From positions 1 to 37,373 of IMG/VR virus record IMGVR_UViG_3300006920_000103: DNA of 37,373 bases. One strand, 5' to 3'. The notes beneath the pieces were generated by a model, which made no database searches, was not told the origin of the DNA, and worked only from the letters and a program-made list of their open reading frames with translations. Of the stretch, positions 13,238 through 22,643 are shown one piece after another. The translations under genes were made by a program, and so were the position numbers. Origin of the DNA: a virus. The number at the start of each line of letters is the position of its first letter. Positions within the stretch are counted from its first letter, which is position 1.

Positions 13238-13412
13238 AAACGACGAAAGATTTTTGTACGACATGGCTTGGTTCTGGCGGGCGAAAAGAGACATGGAGAG
13301 GTGTTCATCTTTTGACCGAGAGAGGTTAGCTAAGTTCAATCCACAGCTTCTTCATGCTTGGGATAACTATAAACTAGCTTGTTCCACTTTAGACAACCTC
13401 ACCAAAGACTAG
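13230..13412 (+). CDS. small soluble protein, 60 aa
   Basis: Begins MNENDERFLYDMAWFWRAKR; predicted all-helical with many aromatic and charged residues. AGAGGAAG lies just upstream as a ribosome-binding site. Its end overlaps the end of the 988-residue minus-strand gene by four bases, tail to tail. No family is recognised. Confidence 0.6.
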   Translation: MNENDERFLYDMAWFWRAKRDMERCSSFDRERLAKFNPQLLHAWDNYKLACSTLDNLTKD

Positions 13413-16375
13413 TTGGAATCCCTCCATATGTCTTCTAATTGGTTTTTCTCCCTTATTGCCTCATCAACATCTTTAATATCTAGTGTGTAGTGTTCTTCCC
13501 CCGAAGGAAACTCGTCATTTATTTCAAGTTTATTTTCTTTTACTCGTATCTCCAGCACGTTGTCGCCGTATCCCTTAATCTGCTCATCTGGTTTATTGCT
13601 CACAAAGAACTCACCCTTATTCTCTTTTGAGAAAGCACCACTTTTCTTAAAGTCTTCCAAAGGTGAATTTGTTCTGTGATACACAGTAACGTACTCCTTG
13701 TCGGGTAATTGCGCCTTCACAAACTCCTCAGCACTCTTATACTTCTTAGCTTCTTCTACTAGGTCTGTGCCTTTGTTGTTAGCCTGCTTCCAGATGTCTT
13801 CTAGTTGGGATTTGTAACCTTCTGGGAAGTAGCCGAACTCATTAACATCATCCATTGCCCAACGAACATCTTTTGCTTTTACTTTCTTAGAGAAGACCTT
13901 AAGGTTGTTACCTTCAGCGTGTGATTCTGCATATTTCTTGGAGAACGTTGTCCAGTCTCCATAATTCCATTCGTCTTTTGGACTTGCTCGATAAATTGTA
14001 ACTTCTGCTTCTGGGTTTCCTTTAATCTTTTTTAATACAGCAATACTCTCTAAATCTTCAGGCGTTCCACGACTTCCGTACCATTGTGTGTACATGTCTT
14101 CAGGAATCATCTGCTCTCCATCCACTTTTTCAGTTAAATTGAAAGCTCTCACACCATCTTCATTTGGACTATGCCCATAACCGTAATCTGGTCTAGTGGT
14201 CTTTGCCTTTACAAACTCATCCAGTGTCTTTCCCTTAGCTTCTTCTACTAGGTCTGTAGTTTTAGTCGTTGCGGACGGTGCTTTTCCCGCGTATGGGATG
14301 TCGTATTTCTCAAGCAAAGCCTGTGCTTCGATGAAATCAGTATCACTAAGTCCGCCTGGTGTCTCCATACCAGCTTTAAGACGGTCTAGTTCATCAATAT
14401 CATCTAACTCAATGGTTGAACCACCGGCTCGACCACCTTTTGATTGCATCTGAGTCATATCTACGTCTTTCAGTGCCATTTGAACACCATCACGCACGTC
14501 ATCTGATACTTTCAGAGTCTTTCCGCTAGATTTTGCAATCTCGTCCGCTTGTTTTAGAGCCTGTTTCCTTGCTTGTGGTGACATTGACCCTAAAACCGCA
14601 ATACCCGCACCAGTTAGACCTTCCTCGTCTACGTATGTCATCAGTACGTAACCTGCTGTACCTGCTGCGATTGCTCGGTACACGTCTTCTGGGTCTATTC
14701 CTTTGTCAATAAGTTTCTGAGCAACTGCTTCAGTAAAGCCTCGGACATCTCCTGAGAATATCCTAGCTGCGTCTAAACCTGCTTTAGTTACCTCTTGTCT
14801 AAATAGATTCTTCTGACTGTCATTTCCAATAACGTCAGTAGCTAGTTTCATAGCCAAAGCGTCGTCCATTAGGTCGATTCCTGTATATGCTTTGACAGTG
14901 TTAATGAGCTTCTTCGCCTCTCCGCCACGGCCAGACAGTACCAGTCGTAGTAGATACTCACCCCCTGCCGCTCTATCTGTGTATGATTTCAAATCTGCGT
15001 AGGCTTCCATAAAGTCACTGTATCGTGCCAGTTCTCTTGCTTCTGTTTTACCTACTGTTCTAGCCGCACTTTTTGCTATTTCAGCTCGAACAGCTTTAGA
15101 TAAAGGGTCTACACTGTTAGATGCTTCTCGTGCTGACTTGTCAAAATTTATCTTGCCGTCAAACTTCATTCGTAGGTCGATAGCGTTCGCTACAGTAGGC
15201 GACTGTTTGAATGTCAACATGTCATTGTACAAAGTTTGTAGTGTGTTGATGTCTGAGTTGGATGCAGTTTTGGCAATTTTACCTGGTGTGACACCTATCT
15301 GTCCGTTCTTTATGGAAAGGTTTAGCTTCGCTAGTTCACTAAGGAAGGCTGATTCTATACCAACAATATCTTTCTTTGTATTCCCTGTAATCTCATCAGG
15401 CCCAAGTTTGTAGGTAGCAAGTTTTTGTCGGGTGTTACCAATAATACCACCAGTTTCAGTGAGTCGTTTATTTAGTCCTTCCAAAGCATCATCTGCTCGG
15501 TTTGCACCCAGTGTGTACGGTGAATCCACCATGTCGTCCACGTTACGCATGTGAGCTTGGTCAAAGTACCGTTCTAATGTTCCTGGAGCCATTTCCTGAA
15601 TACGCTTCTTCTCATCAGGCCGTACACCTGCTAGTCTCTCTCGGAAAGAAAGTGATGCCTCTGCCGCTGCCGCTCGTTCTGCTGGTGTTAGGTTTGGGTC
15701 TTTGGAGATTCTTTGCAGGTCAGTCTCAACTTCAGAGAATAACTTTTCTGGTGTTTGACGCGCAATCACTGGCGGCACACCTGGTGGTGTGTCAACACCT
15801 GGTACGCTCTTACCTGGAGTAAGTCGTGCTGCTTGTCTACCTGCAAAGTTTGCTGTTGTTGTAAGTGTACCAACAGTTCCACCTGTTCCTGCGATAGTTC
15901 CTGCAATCTCACCTAAACCGGAGAAGATACCAAGTCCTTCTTCAACAATTCCCCCTGGTTTTGTTCTTTTTTCTAGCTCTTGGATTGGTTTAGTTTGTCC
16001 TAAAGCACTGATACCCTTTCCAATACCTTCACCGATCTTCTCACCAACTTTTTCAGCCGGTTCACGTACCTGTGAAGGCAGCATAGCAAAACCTCCTCTA
16101 ACTGGGGTCATAAACCCTGCTGCTGTTGCTTGTACCCCCCGACGTAAAGGTGTCTGTCCAGCAAACTCTCCTGTACCTTCTAGGTTTTGGTTGATGGTAT
16201 CCACTGTACTGCGACCCACCTCTGCAAGGCGGTCTTGGGTACCAGCAAAAGACCCTTGGGTTTTAGGTGCCTGTGGCGCAGCAGACTTAGAAGTAAACAC
16301 ACGCGCAATAGCCTGCTCTTTTGTGAGACCTTGTGCTTTTAAGCGCAATAGTTCTTCTTTTTGTTTATCTGTCAT
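13409..16375 (-). CDS. large virion-type polyvalent protein with two C-terminal ADP-ribosyltransferase-like domains
   Basis: A 988-residue protein. The N-terminus has a short helical motif (ELLRLKAQGLTKEQAIARVF); residues about 130-175 are Gly-rich and hydrophobic; a long helical body follows. Two ART-like modules end the protein: VTIYRASP at about 790 with GDWTTFSKKYAESHAEG, and VTVYHRTNSP at about 893 with EFFVSNKPDEQIKGYG and GEEHY. Each is preceded by a repeated linker (TDLVEEAK...EEFVKA or DEFVKA) and ended by QLEDIW. This is the layout of phage polyvalent proteins, thought to be ejected with DNA and to modify host targets. The neighbour at 16380 also looks like an ejection protein. The target and activity are unknown. 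Confidence 0.7.
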   Translation of the reverse strand: MTDKQKEELLRLKAQGLTKEQAIARVFTSKSAAPQAPKTQGSFAGTQDRLAEVGRSTVDTINQNLEGTGEFAGQTPLRRGVQATAAGFMTPVRGGFAMLPSQVREPAEKVGEKIGEGIGKGISALGQTKPIQELEKRTKPGGIVEEGLGIFSGLGEIAGTIAGTGGTVGTLTTTANFAGRQAARLTPGKSVPGVDTPPGVPPVIARQTPEKLFSEVETDLQRISKDPNLTPAERAAAAEASLSFRERLAGVRPDEKKRIQEMAPGTLERYFDQAHMRNVDDMVDSPYTLGANRADDALEGLNKRLTETGGIIGNTRQKLATYKLGPDEITGNTKKDIVGIESAFLSELAKLNLSIKNGQIGVTPGKIAKTASNSDINTLQTLYNDMLTFKQSPTVANAIDLRMKFDGKINFDKSAREASNSVDPLSKAVRAEIAKSAARTVGKTEARELARYSDFMEAYADLKSYTDRAAGGEYLLRLVLSGRGGEAKKLINTVKAYTGIDLMDDALAMKLATDVIGNDSQKNLFRQEVTKAGLDAARIFSGDVRGFTEAVAQKLIDKGIDPEDVYRAIAAGTAGYVLMTYVDEEGLTGAGIAVLGSMSPQARKQALKQADEIAKSSGKTLKVSDDVRDGVQMALKDVDMTQMQSKGGRAGGSTIELDDIDELDRLKAGMETPGGLSDTDFIEAQALLEKYDIPYAGKAPSATTKTTDLVEEAKGKTLDEFVKAKTTRPDYGYGHSPNEDGVRAFNLTEKVDGEQMIPEDMYTQWYGSRGTPEDLESIAVLKKIKGNPEAEVTIYRASPKDEWNYGDWTTFSKKYAESHAEGNNLKVFSKKVKAKDVRWAMDDVNEFGYFPEGYKSQLEDIWKQANNKGTDLVEEAKKYKSAEEFVKAQLPDKEYVTVYHRTNSPLEDFKKSGAFSKENKGEFFVSNKPDEQIKGYGDNVLEIRVKENKLEINDEFPSGEEHYTLDIKDVDEAIREKNQLEDIWRDSN

Positions 16376-16379
16376 AGCA

Positions 16380-18122
16380 CTAATAGTTAAAGTTAATAGC
16401 TGGTGTTGTTGTCTTTGTATTCCACAAATCGTTCACGGCTGACGCTTCTACTGGGTCGAGATACCCGTAGAACACAGCCTGCTCTACTGTCAAGCCATTT
16501 TGCTGGATACCACGTTCAACCATCTTTGTAAGTCTCTCTCTTTCTTTGAGCCAAGATTCTTGCGATTGGTCAAGATTACCAATAGTTGTACCTTCACTTC
16601 GTAGAACCTCAAGGTCTTTGTCCGTGAGTACTCCTGTCATTTTGTCCAAGTTTTCTACAAGGAACATGTCAGATAGTCGGTTAGCCTGGGTCTCAAAGTC
16701 AGCGCGTGACGTTCCTGCTACTGCTTCGCCACCAGAGAATAGAGCAGCAGTTCCTCCTGCTATTCCACCTAAGATACCACCAATAGCAGTACCAGCGATA
16801 GGCACTACTGAACCTGCGGCTGCTCCCGCAGCACCACCTGCCCCTACTCCAGCCAATGTTCGGCTGAGTGCGTTCTTTTTAAGACCAAACCCAACCGCAG
16901 ATGAGAACCCTGGTGTGTCTGCCGTAAGGCCACTAAGCACTTGTTGCAGTCCTAGTAGGGATTCTGTTTCTGGTGAACCTGCACCCATCGCTCCACCTGC
17001 ACCTACAGCCAGGTTCCACGTTCCTGTTTCATAGTCGTATTGGTATAGTTTTCCGTCTACAGTTTGTGTAGTTGGTGCTTTTTGTGCCACTGCCGCTACT
17101 GGCTTCCTTAGTTGTGAGGTAAACGCTGCCATGTCTTGCTCGAATGTAGGTGAGCTTGGGTCAATAGCTGAGATACCTGTGATAAGTCCGTTCTGTCCGT
17201 ACTCAAGAGCCTGTAGTCCAAGTTGTCGTTGGTAGGCTAGGTTGGCTTGTTCCACACCAAATGCTCTGTCTTGTTCTTTGGTAGCTGCATCTACTCGTCG
17301 TTTCTGTTGAGCGTCCAAGAAGCCGTAGATTGAAGATGCCAAGGATGTTTTGTACTGATACTCAGCTTGTGCGTCTGCTGACTTCGCTGTGTACAGCTGT
17401 CCTAGGTAAGTACGTGCAGAGTCTAGGTCCCCTTGAGCTGCTGCAAGCTGTGCTTGGATAGGTAGTGCTTGAATAGCCGCTTCTCGTCCGATACGCGCTT
17501 GTTGTCCACCAATGATAGTGTCTGTGATACCTCGTCCTTGTCCTTCTAGTCCTAGTTGTGCGGCGTCACGATCTGTGGTAATAGACGTGATTTGATTCTG
17601 TAGTTGATTTACAAGGTTCTCTTTTGGTCGTAGTTCTTTCTGCATCTCACGAACAAAACTCTCTTGTGACGGTCTATCGGCATTAAGTTGCTCCTGAGTC
17701 CCCATGTACGACTTGAACAAGTCTTCAAATCCTTTCTCGCCTGTTGTGTCTGCGGCAGGAGGTGCTGTGAAACCAGTAGCGGGGTCATATGTCCCTCCTG
17801 TTGCTCCTGCGAGCATGGCGTTTATTTGGTTTGATTGTCCAGTCAGGTCGGTAGCGACTGGTGCTGTTGGTGGCTGGTATGCTTCTTCTTTATTTCCTAT
17901 TGAATCAGGCGTAATAGGTCGGGAAGCATTGTAGGCGTCGCGGTTTTCTTTTGTAATAAAGTCTTGTCCAGCGATCTCATCTAGTCGAGAACGTGAGGTG
18001 TCACCCTTACTAACTGATCCACCAGTTTTCTTCAACGACGAAGAAAGCATTTTTCTAGCCCTTGATGCTGTCTGGGATGCTGTCTCTCGACCAGCTGATG
18101 TTCTAATTTTACGTTCGGCCAT
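16380..18122 (-). CDS. internal virion/ejection protein-like, 580 aa
   Basis: Low-complexity N-terminus (MAERKIRTSAGRETASQTAS), a long helical middle rich in Gln/Ala/Arg, and a Gly-zipper hydrophobic stretch at about 424-462 (VGAGGAAGAAAG then TAIGGILGGIAGG). Such glycine zippers occur in phage proteins that enter or cross membranes during DNA ejection. It lies directly upstream of the 988-residue polyvalent protein and downstream of the nozzle-like gene, as podovirus internal proteins do. No enzymatic motif is seen. Confidence 0.6.
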   Translation of the reverse strand: MAERKIRTSAGRETASQTASRARKMLSSSLKKTGGSVSKGDTSRSRLDEIAGQDFITKENRDAYNASRPITPDSIGNKEEAYQPPTAPVATDLTGQSNQINAMLAGATGGTYDPATGFTAPPAADTTGEKGFEDLFKSYMGTQEQLNADRPSQESFVREMQKELRPKENLVNQLQNQITSITTDRDAAQLGLEGQGRGITDTIIGGQQARIGREAAIQALPIQAQLAAAQGDLDSARTYLGQLYTAKSADAQAEYQYKTSLASSIYGFLDAQQKRRVDAATKEQDRAFGVEQANLAYQRQLGLQALEYGQNGLITGISAIDPSSPTFEQDMAAFTSQLRKPVAAVAQKAPTTQTVDGKLYQYDYETGTWNLAVGAGGAMGAGSPETESLLGLQQVLSGLTADTPGFSSAVGFGLKKNALSRTLAGVGAGGAAGAAAGSVVPIAGTAIGGILGGIAGGTAALFSGGEAVAGTSRADFETQANRLSDMFLVENLDKMTGVLTDKDLEVLRSEGTTIGNLDQSQESWLKERERLTKMVERGIQQNGLTVEQAVFYGYLDPVEASAVNDLWNTKTTTPAINFNY

Positions 18123-18133
18123 GTTATTCCTAT

Positions 18134-18142
18134 ATTATACCA
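18134..18142 (-). promoter_or_regulatory. extended -10 promoter
   Basis: On the minus strand TGGTATAAT, 11 bases before ATG 18122, predicting a leader of about five bases. It would start a transcript for the internal virion proteins. Confidence 0.65.
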
Positions 18143-18151
18143 CTTTTATTA

Positions 18152-18400
18152 CTAAGTCTGAGTCCCTACAGTTGTCCACGTATCCGCTGCCGAACATATT
18201 TTCAATACTCCACCATCCTCTACTATCTCACCTACCTCACACGTTGCTGGTAACGTGTCACCGTTTGGTATCTTCAACCTAGTGTTGAACCTAGAGTACT
18301 TGTTAAAGTCCTGTCCACCCTCGAAGTTGTTACGGTGATAGGCCGACTCTAGTGCTTCTAGTCGCTGGGTGAGCATGTTGATTTGTTCTTGCGGATTCAT
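18152..18400 (-). CDS. small coiled-coil virion protein, 82 aa
   Basis: The N-terminal 20 residues form a coiled coil (EQINMLTQRLEALESAYHR). The rest is a short beta module ending LKICSAADTWTTVGTQT. The TWT..T end resembles the end of the head-region protein at 22678. It is one base from the nozzle-like gene. A connector or fibre-base role is possible; no family is recognised. Confidence 0.55.
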   Translation of the reverse strand: MNPQEQINMLTQRLEALESAYHRNNFEGGQDFNKYSRFNTRLKIPNGDTLPATCEVGEIVEDGGVLKICSAADTWTTVGTQT

Positions 18401-18401
18401 A

Positions 18402-19898
18402 TTACGGTGTGTCGTTTACAAGTGCTGTACGCTCAAAGCCAGTAATTTCAGCCCCACCGTCACTTTCTAGTCTGAACTCATATTCTCGTCCTGATGCAAA
18501 CGCTAGACCAGTTGATTCAATGTTCAGGAACGTATGAGAGATGCTGTTCTCCATAGAGCATGTACCAATGAGTGTCCACGCTGATGCACCGTCTACACGA
18601 TAGCGTGCGGTAACAGTTTGTCCTGCTCCTAAACGTGCATGAGATACTCGTAGTTTCTTTAGTGTCTTGTCTGAGTACACTTCACCGAAGTTGGACACTT
18701 GGCTTTCATAGACTGAAGTGAAAGCAAATGTCTCCACATCGTTAGTTTTGTCTACCGAGCCGTCAGCACTGTGGGTTATAAAGAAGTAGTTAGCAGCTGT
18801 ACCAAACGACTGGATGCCGTTAGTATCAATATTCTCGTCAATAATATCTAAAGTAAGCGCAAACGGGTAGTTCACGTTCTTGCGACCAAATGACCAGATG
18901 CCCTCGTTGTACTCAGTCCCCGCTGAGTTGGTCATAATCTTAGCTGCAAAGAATAGACGGTTGTTCTTCACCGCCTTACTTAGTGGGACTGACTTACCGG
19001 TTAGTGTTTCAGTGAACACCTCTTTAATCACTTGTGGTGTCCCACCTTGATATACTTGGATAACGAGAGAACCCTTACCGGCACCAGTGGCGTTGTTGAG
19101 GTAGCGGTCTGACACCCCCACAATCATACCCTCAATAACTTCAAGGATACGTAACTCACCCTCACCCCAGTCAATAACCTCCTGTACGTCGTCCGAGATA
19201 AGGTTCCATAAGAACACCTTGCTCGTTCCGTTAAAGGTAGATACAGGCGCACATCCGATAGCGAGGTAGTTACCGTAGTTAGCTATAGATGTAATCTTGA
19301 AGTTGGTCGGTAGAATCAGTACGTCATCTTGAACAGTACCACCAGCGTTCACTCGAACCAGTTTGTTGTTGTACGGTAGGTATAGATTGTCGTCTTTAGC
19401 AATAACTCCCTGTGCTACAGAGGTGATAGTAGCCACTGTACCGGCTGTATTAGTGATTGTTGGTGTCCCACTAAGCAAACCCCACTTAAACACCTGTGTG
19501 GTGCCTTGGAAGCCCCATAGATAGTCCTTATATTCTACAAGGCAGCCGTTTTTTACGGCACCATCACCCTCTGAGCTGGCTGGAAGTGTCCAAAGACCGC
19601 TTGTAGCGTCTGCTTTGAAGACAATCTTGGTCAATCCAGCTCCAGTTTGGCCTAATCCGTATAGTTTAGCACTAGCAGACGCGTATAGGTGGTCTTGCAC
19701 AGCGTATTGCTTGAGGTCGGTAGCTGAAACGCTGGTTGTAGTGTCCGCTTCGAGTGAACGATACGGTACGAGACGGTTAGGTTGAGAAAAAGCGTCGAAG
19801 TGTTTGGTGACTTGAAACTTGGTGCTGTTCTCCTCTCGTGGGTCATCTGATACGCCGCCTGAAAAGTTGTTGAAGTTGTAGGTGACTGTTTTAGACAT
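18402..19898 (-). CDS. tail nozzle-like beta-propeller protein
   Basis: A 498-residue, beta-rich protein beginning with a sheet motif YNFNNFSGGVSDDPREE, as in podovirus nozzle proteins. Repeated strand blades follow (LYGLGQTGAGLTKIVF, YLWGFQGTTQVFKWGL, YLAIGCAP, LFFAAKI) and the end resembles a beta sandwich. The role fits a short-tail nozzle between adaptor and host surface. It overlaps the fibre gene at 19891 by eight bases. The assignment is by layout, not by a specific motif. Confidence 0.6.
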   Translation of the reverse strand: MSKTVTYNFNNFSGGVSDDPREENSTKFQVTKHFDAFSQPNRLVPYRSLEADTTTSVSATDLKQYAVQDHLYASASAKLYGLGQTGAGLTKIVFKADATSGLWTLPASSEGDGAVKNGCLVEYKDYLWGFQGTTQVFKWGLLSGTPTITNTAGTVATITSVAQGVIAKDDNLYLPYNNKLVRVNAGGTVQDDVLILPTNFKITSIANYGNYLAIGCAPVSTFNGTSKVFLWNLISDDVQEVIDWGEGELRILEVIEGMIVGVSDRYLNNATGAGKGSLVIQVYQGGTPQVIKEVFTETLTGKSVPLSKAVKNNRLFFAAKIMTNSAGTEYNEGIWSFGRKNVNYPFALTLDIIDENIDTNGIQSFGTAANYFFITHSADGSVDKTNDVETFAFTSVYESQVSNFGEVYSDKTLKKLRVSHARLGAGQTVTARYRVDGASAWTLIGTCSMENSISHTFLNIESTGLAFASGREYEFRLESDGGAEITGFERTALVNDTP

Positions 19899-20817
19899 AG
19901 TATTCTGTTACGATAACGATACCACCTGTTCCCGCTCCTCCAGAGTCATCTGCTGACCCGCCAGTATAACCACCCGCCCCGCCTGCACCGTACCCTGTAC
20001 CTACTTGTTGGCTAGTTGTGTTCTGTGCCCCATGTCCCAGTATAGAGCTACCTCCAAACCCTCCCATAAAAGAAACTGTGTCTGTGGATGACTGAGAACC
20101 ATCTTGTCCTGCTATATTTATGTCACCGTTTGATGCTGTTCCACCTATTCCACCGACAGTTTCATCTGCTCCACCCGCGCCACCATTAGCAGTAAGGGTT
20201 GACCCACCAGTCACAGTAAACGTTGTGTTTCCTCCGGCATCACCGTTACCAGTAGTCCCTGCTGAACCAGCTGCGCCAATAGTCGCTGTCTCAGTTGCTC
20301 CTAGTGTATCTGCTGCGATAAGAACTTTGGCGTATCCACCACCCCCTCCTCCTGACCCACCACCGTTATCAATACCTGCTGCGCCACCACCACCTCCGCC
20401 AACCGCTTCAACAACAACATACTTCAACCCCGATGGCTTAGTCCATGTAGCTGGGCTACCGCCCACCTCATATACATTGACTACTGGTGCGGTGCTCCCA
20501 GCTAATGTCTCGGGAGTAACAACCAAAGAAGCACCTGTAGCACCTGTAGCAGTTCCTGCATCTACTTCTGCTTGTGTAGCAATCTCAACAATACCTTTAG
20601 TGGTTTCAGTAGCATTAACGTTACCACCTGCATCCACATACGCCTTGACTGCTTTCTGTGTAGGTACCTTAGCGTCACTGTTGGCAGCGAGTGTGGTGTC
20701 AGTGTCAAGAACACTAGTCTCAATCTTGTCAGTGTTGAGGTTGTTGAAGTTATCGTTTATGTTGGCTCGACTGTTAGTGATTAAGTCGCCTTCGTTGATG
20801 TTTGTGATTGTTGCCAT
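19891..20817 (-). CDS. tail fibre protein with Gly-rich domain, 308 aa
   Basis: The N-terminal module (ANINDNFNNLNTDKIETSVL to QKAVKAYVDAGG) is shared with the next fibre at 20819. After a linker comes a glycine-rich domain starting WTKPSGLKYVVVEAVGGGGG and closing GGIVIVTEYYV, a known phage fibre adhesin type. It should form the receptor-contacting part of a fibre. Confidence 0.8.
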   Translation of the reverse strand: MATITNINEGDLITNSRANINDNFNNLNTDKIETSVLDTDTTLAANSDAKVPTQKAVKAYVDAGGNVNATETTKGIVEIATQAEVDAGTATGATGASLVVTPETLAGSTAPVVNVYEVGGSPATWTKPSGLKYVVVEAVGGGGGGAAGIDNGGGSGGGGGGYAKVLIAADTLGATETATIGAAGSAGTTGNGDAGGNTTFTVTGGSTLTANGGAGGADETVGGIGGTASNGDINIAGQDGSQSSTDTVSFMGGFGGSSILGHGAQNTTSQQVGTGYGAGGAGGYTGGSADDSGGAGTGGIVIVTEYYV

Positions 20818-20818
20818 A

Positions 20819-21541
20819 TTAGTTGTCTAGTCTTATTACTGGTGCACCATAAAGCCCGTCTGTCACTGAGGCTAAAGTCAGTGTACTTGGTGGTGTGCCG
20901 CTAGTAATTGTGTATGTCCCCTGTAATACGGTTTCACCTGCTACGTCCCCTAGTAATCCTGCTCCTGAGGCAAATGGCGCACTAGCTAAATAGACGTAGA
21001 GTTGAGTGAGTGTTGCTGAATCCGCATTTACCATGAACCAGTAATTTCCTGCCGTCACAGCGACGCTTGGGACAGATATAGAAACAATAGAGCTTGTTGA
21101 ATGACTACCAGCCGAACTAACTGCAAACAGTTGCGTTTGACCATCCTCACTATACATGGTGATGTCGAAGGGTGACGTACTGACATTTAAGTAAGTTCTT
21201 AGCGACACTTTATTTACAGTGATGTCAAATGGCACTTGAAGCAGACCGACATATGCTGTTGTGTCTGTAGGGTCTCTGGCGTCAGCGGAAGCGATACCTG
21301 TTGGGGATGGTATACAGTAATTTGTTGATGGCACAGTTGCTCCAGCAACTTCTGTATCAACATACGTCTTGACCGCTTTCTCACTCGGCACTTCTGTATC
21401 ACTGTTTCCAGCTAAGGTACCATCAGTAGAAAGAACCGATGTCTCCAATTTATCCGTATTAAGGTTAGTGAAGTTATCGTTAATAGTCGTGCGTGATACC
21501 GCTCCACTGTCTGATGTTCCTAATGTTGTGATTATTGCCAT
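20819..21541 (-). CDS. tail fibre protein, 240 aa
   Basis: Shares its first 70 residues with the fibre at 19891 (TTINDNFTNLNTDKLETSVL, then EKAVKTYVDTEV). The C-terminal 160 residues are a different beta sandwich, so the pair looks like one attachment module carrying two tips. The internal -10 at 21562 lies 20 bases before its ATG. Confidence 0.75.
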   Translation of the reverse strand: MAIITTLGTSDSGAVSRTTINDNFTNLNTDKLETSVLSTDGTLAGNSDTEVPSEKAVKTYVDTEVAGATVPSTNYCIPSPTGIASADARDPTDTTAYVGLLQVPFDITVNKVSLRTYLNVSTSPFDITMYSEDGQTQLFAVSSAGSHSTSSIVSISVPSVAVTAGNYWFMVNADSATLTQLYVYLASAPFASGAGLLGDVAGETVLQGTYTITSGTPPSTLTLASVTDGLYGAPVIRLDN

Positions 21542-21542
21542 A

Positions 21543-21890
21543 TTACGGTTTTGATACGTTAATTATACCAGCGTTTGTGTTCTGCCAAGGTAGTGACTCT
21601 TGCCACGGGAAGGTTCTGGTAGACCAGATGGGGTCTGTGCTTGATAATGCTACGTTGGTAAACAACTGACTCACCGCCAACCATGTCCTACTTTCCGTTG
21701 CCCAAGTAGTCTCGATGGTTGCCCATGTCTCACCAACCGACACCTTGCTTGAGTTGGTCATACCACCTAGACCTAGCGCACCAATAATGAGCTTGTATAC
21801 ACCGCCTACTAGTAGGTTGTACCCAGAGCCGACGTTCAACTCTGTCTGTGGATTCTGTGTGCTTGGCTTGTCTAGGTTAGTTATTGCCAT
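21543..21890 (-). CDS. short tail-region protein, 115 aa
   Basis: Begins MAITNLDKPSTQNPQTELNV; contains LLVGGVYKLIIGALGLGG and a Trp-rich half (WATIETTWATESRTWLAVSQ). It sits between the adaptor and the fibres. The GGVYKLI block resembles IGGTYKLFI at 10632-10850. No family is recognised; a fibre-anchoring role is possible. Confidence 0.6.
   Translation of the reverse strand: MAITNLDKPSTQNPQTELNVGSGYNLLVGGVYKLIIGALGLGGMTNSSKVSVGETWATIETTWATESRTWLAVSQLFTNVALSSTDPIWSTRTFPWQESLPWQNTNAGIINVSKP
21562..21570 (-). promoter_or_regulatory. internal extended -10 promoter
   Basis: On the minus strand TGGTATAAT within the last codons of the 115-residue gene, 20 bases before ATG 21541. It could boost fibre expression; coincidence within coding sequence is possible. 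Confidence 0.4.
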
Positions 21891-21892
21891 AA

Positions 21893-22609
21893 TTATCTAT
21901 TGTCTTGTACGAACGGTGTCATCCGTCTGTTCATGTCGGTGTTACGTGCTTCAAAGTACTTCTTCATCTTCATTTCCTCTTTAATCATCTCGTTGGACAT
22001 GTCCCGCAAGTTCTCCAGGCCTAGTGACAGCGCACCGTCATAAGCTGCTGCGATAACGAAGCCACGGTGTAGTAGCGGTGATACACCTGGTTCTTTCGTA
22101 GTGTCTGTAGCGGCGAAGTAGCTGGCTGTTCGTTGGAAGTAGAACTTCAATCCTGCACTCACACTGGTAGCTGGTTCTGGGTATAGACGAATGATGTTAT
22201 CGGCAATCTTGTCATACTGGTTAGGTAGTCCTGCTGTACTCTGGTACTCATCTAACGCTTCCTTGATGTTGGTCTGGTCAATCAGTTCTAACTCACGGTA
22301 TGAGCCGTCTGGGTCTAGTATGTCAATACGAGTTAGGTTCAAGATGTTGTTACCTTGCTCGTCAGTCAGGAATGAGTAGTCGGACTGTGAGGCTGTGAGG
22401 TCAGTGGTTCCGATAGGTAGCTTAGTGTGGTTGGTGTCATCCCACTGGAAGTTACGGTCTGCTGAGATAGCATAACCAGTCACAGTGTCCAAGTAGTTGT
22501 TGACTGAGTTTACAATCCGATAAGTTGGGTACTGGGTAGCGTCAACACGCATCATCTGACGCGCTTGTTCTACTATTCCTGTGTTGTTTGTGTTATCCGA
22601 GAAGACCAT
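21893..22609 (-). CDS. head-tail adaptor protein (SU10 adaptor-like)
   Basis: A 238-residue protein. A helical N-terminus (NTNNTGIVEQARQMM) leads to YPTYRIVNSVNNYLD, FQWDD, an ASQSDYSFL strand, ILDPDGSY, GLPNQYD and IRLYPEPA. This order matches adaptor proteins of short-tailed phages of the SU10 type, which sit under the portal. Its position after the capsid and before the nozzle and fibres fits. It supports a podovirus-like virion. Confidence 0.7.
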   Translation of the reverse strand: MVFSDNTNNTGIVEQARQMMRVDATQYPTYRIVNSVNNYLDTVTGYAISADRNFQWDDTNHTKLPIGTTDLTASQSDYSFLTDEQGNNILNLTRIDILDPDGSYRELELIDQTNIKEALDEYQSTAGLPNQYDKIADNIIRLYPEPATSVSAGLKFYFQRTASYFAATDTTKEPGVSPLLHRGFVIAAAYDGALSLGLENLRDMSNEMIKEEMKMKKYFEARNTDMNRRMTPFVQDNR

Positions 22610-22643
22610 GTTGTGTGTTTAATAATTATTTAATTACTGTAGT

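Noticed and set aside
20120-20830. Plus-strand Pro-rich frame of 236 codons
   Set aside because: It is the complement of the Gly-rich fibre gene; GGN codons on one strand give Pro-rich frames on the other.
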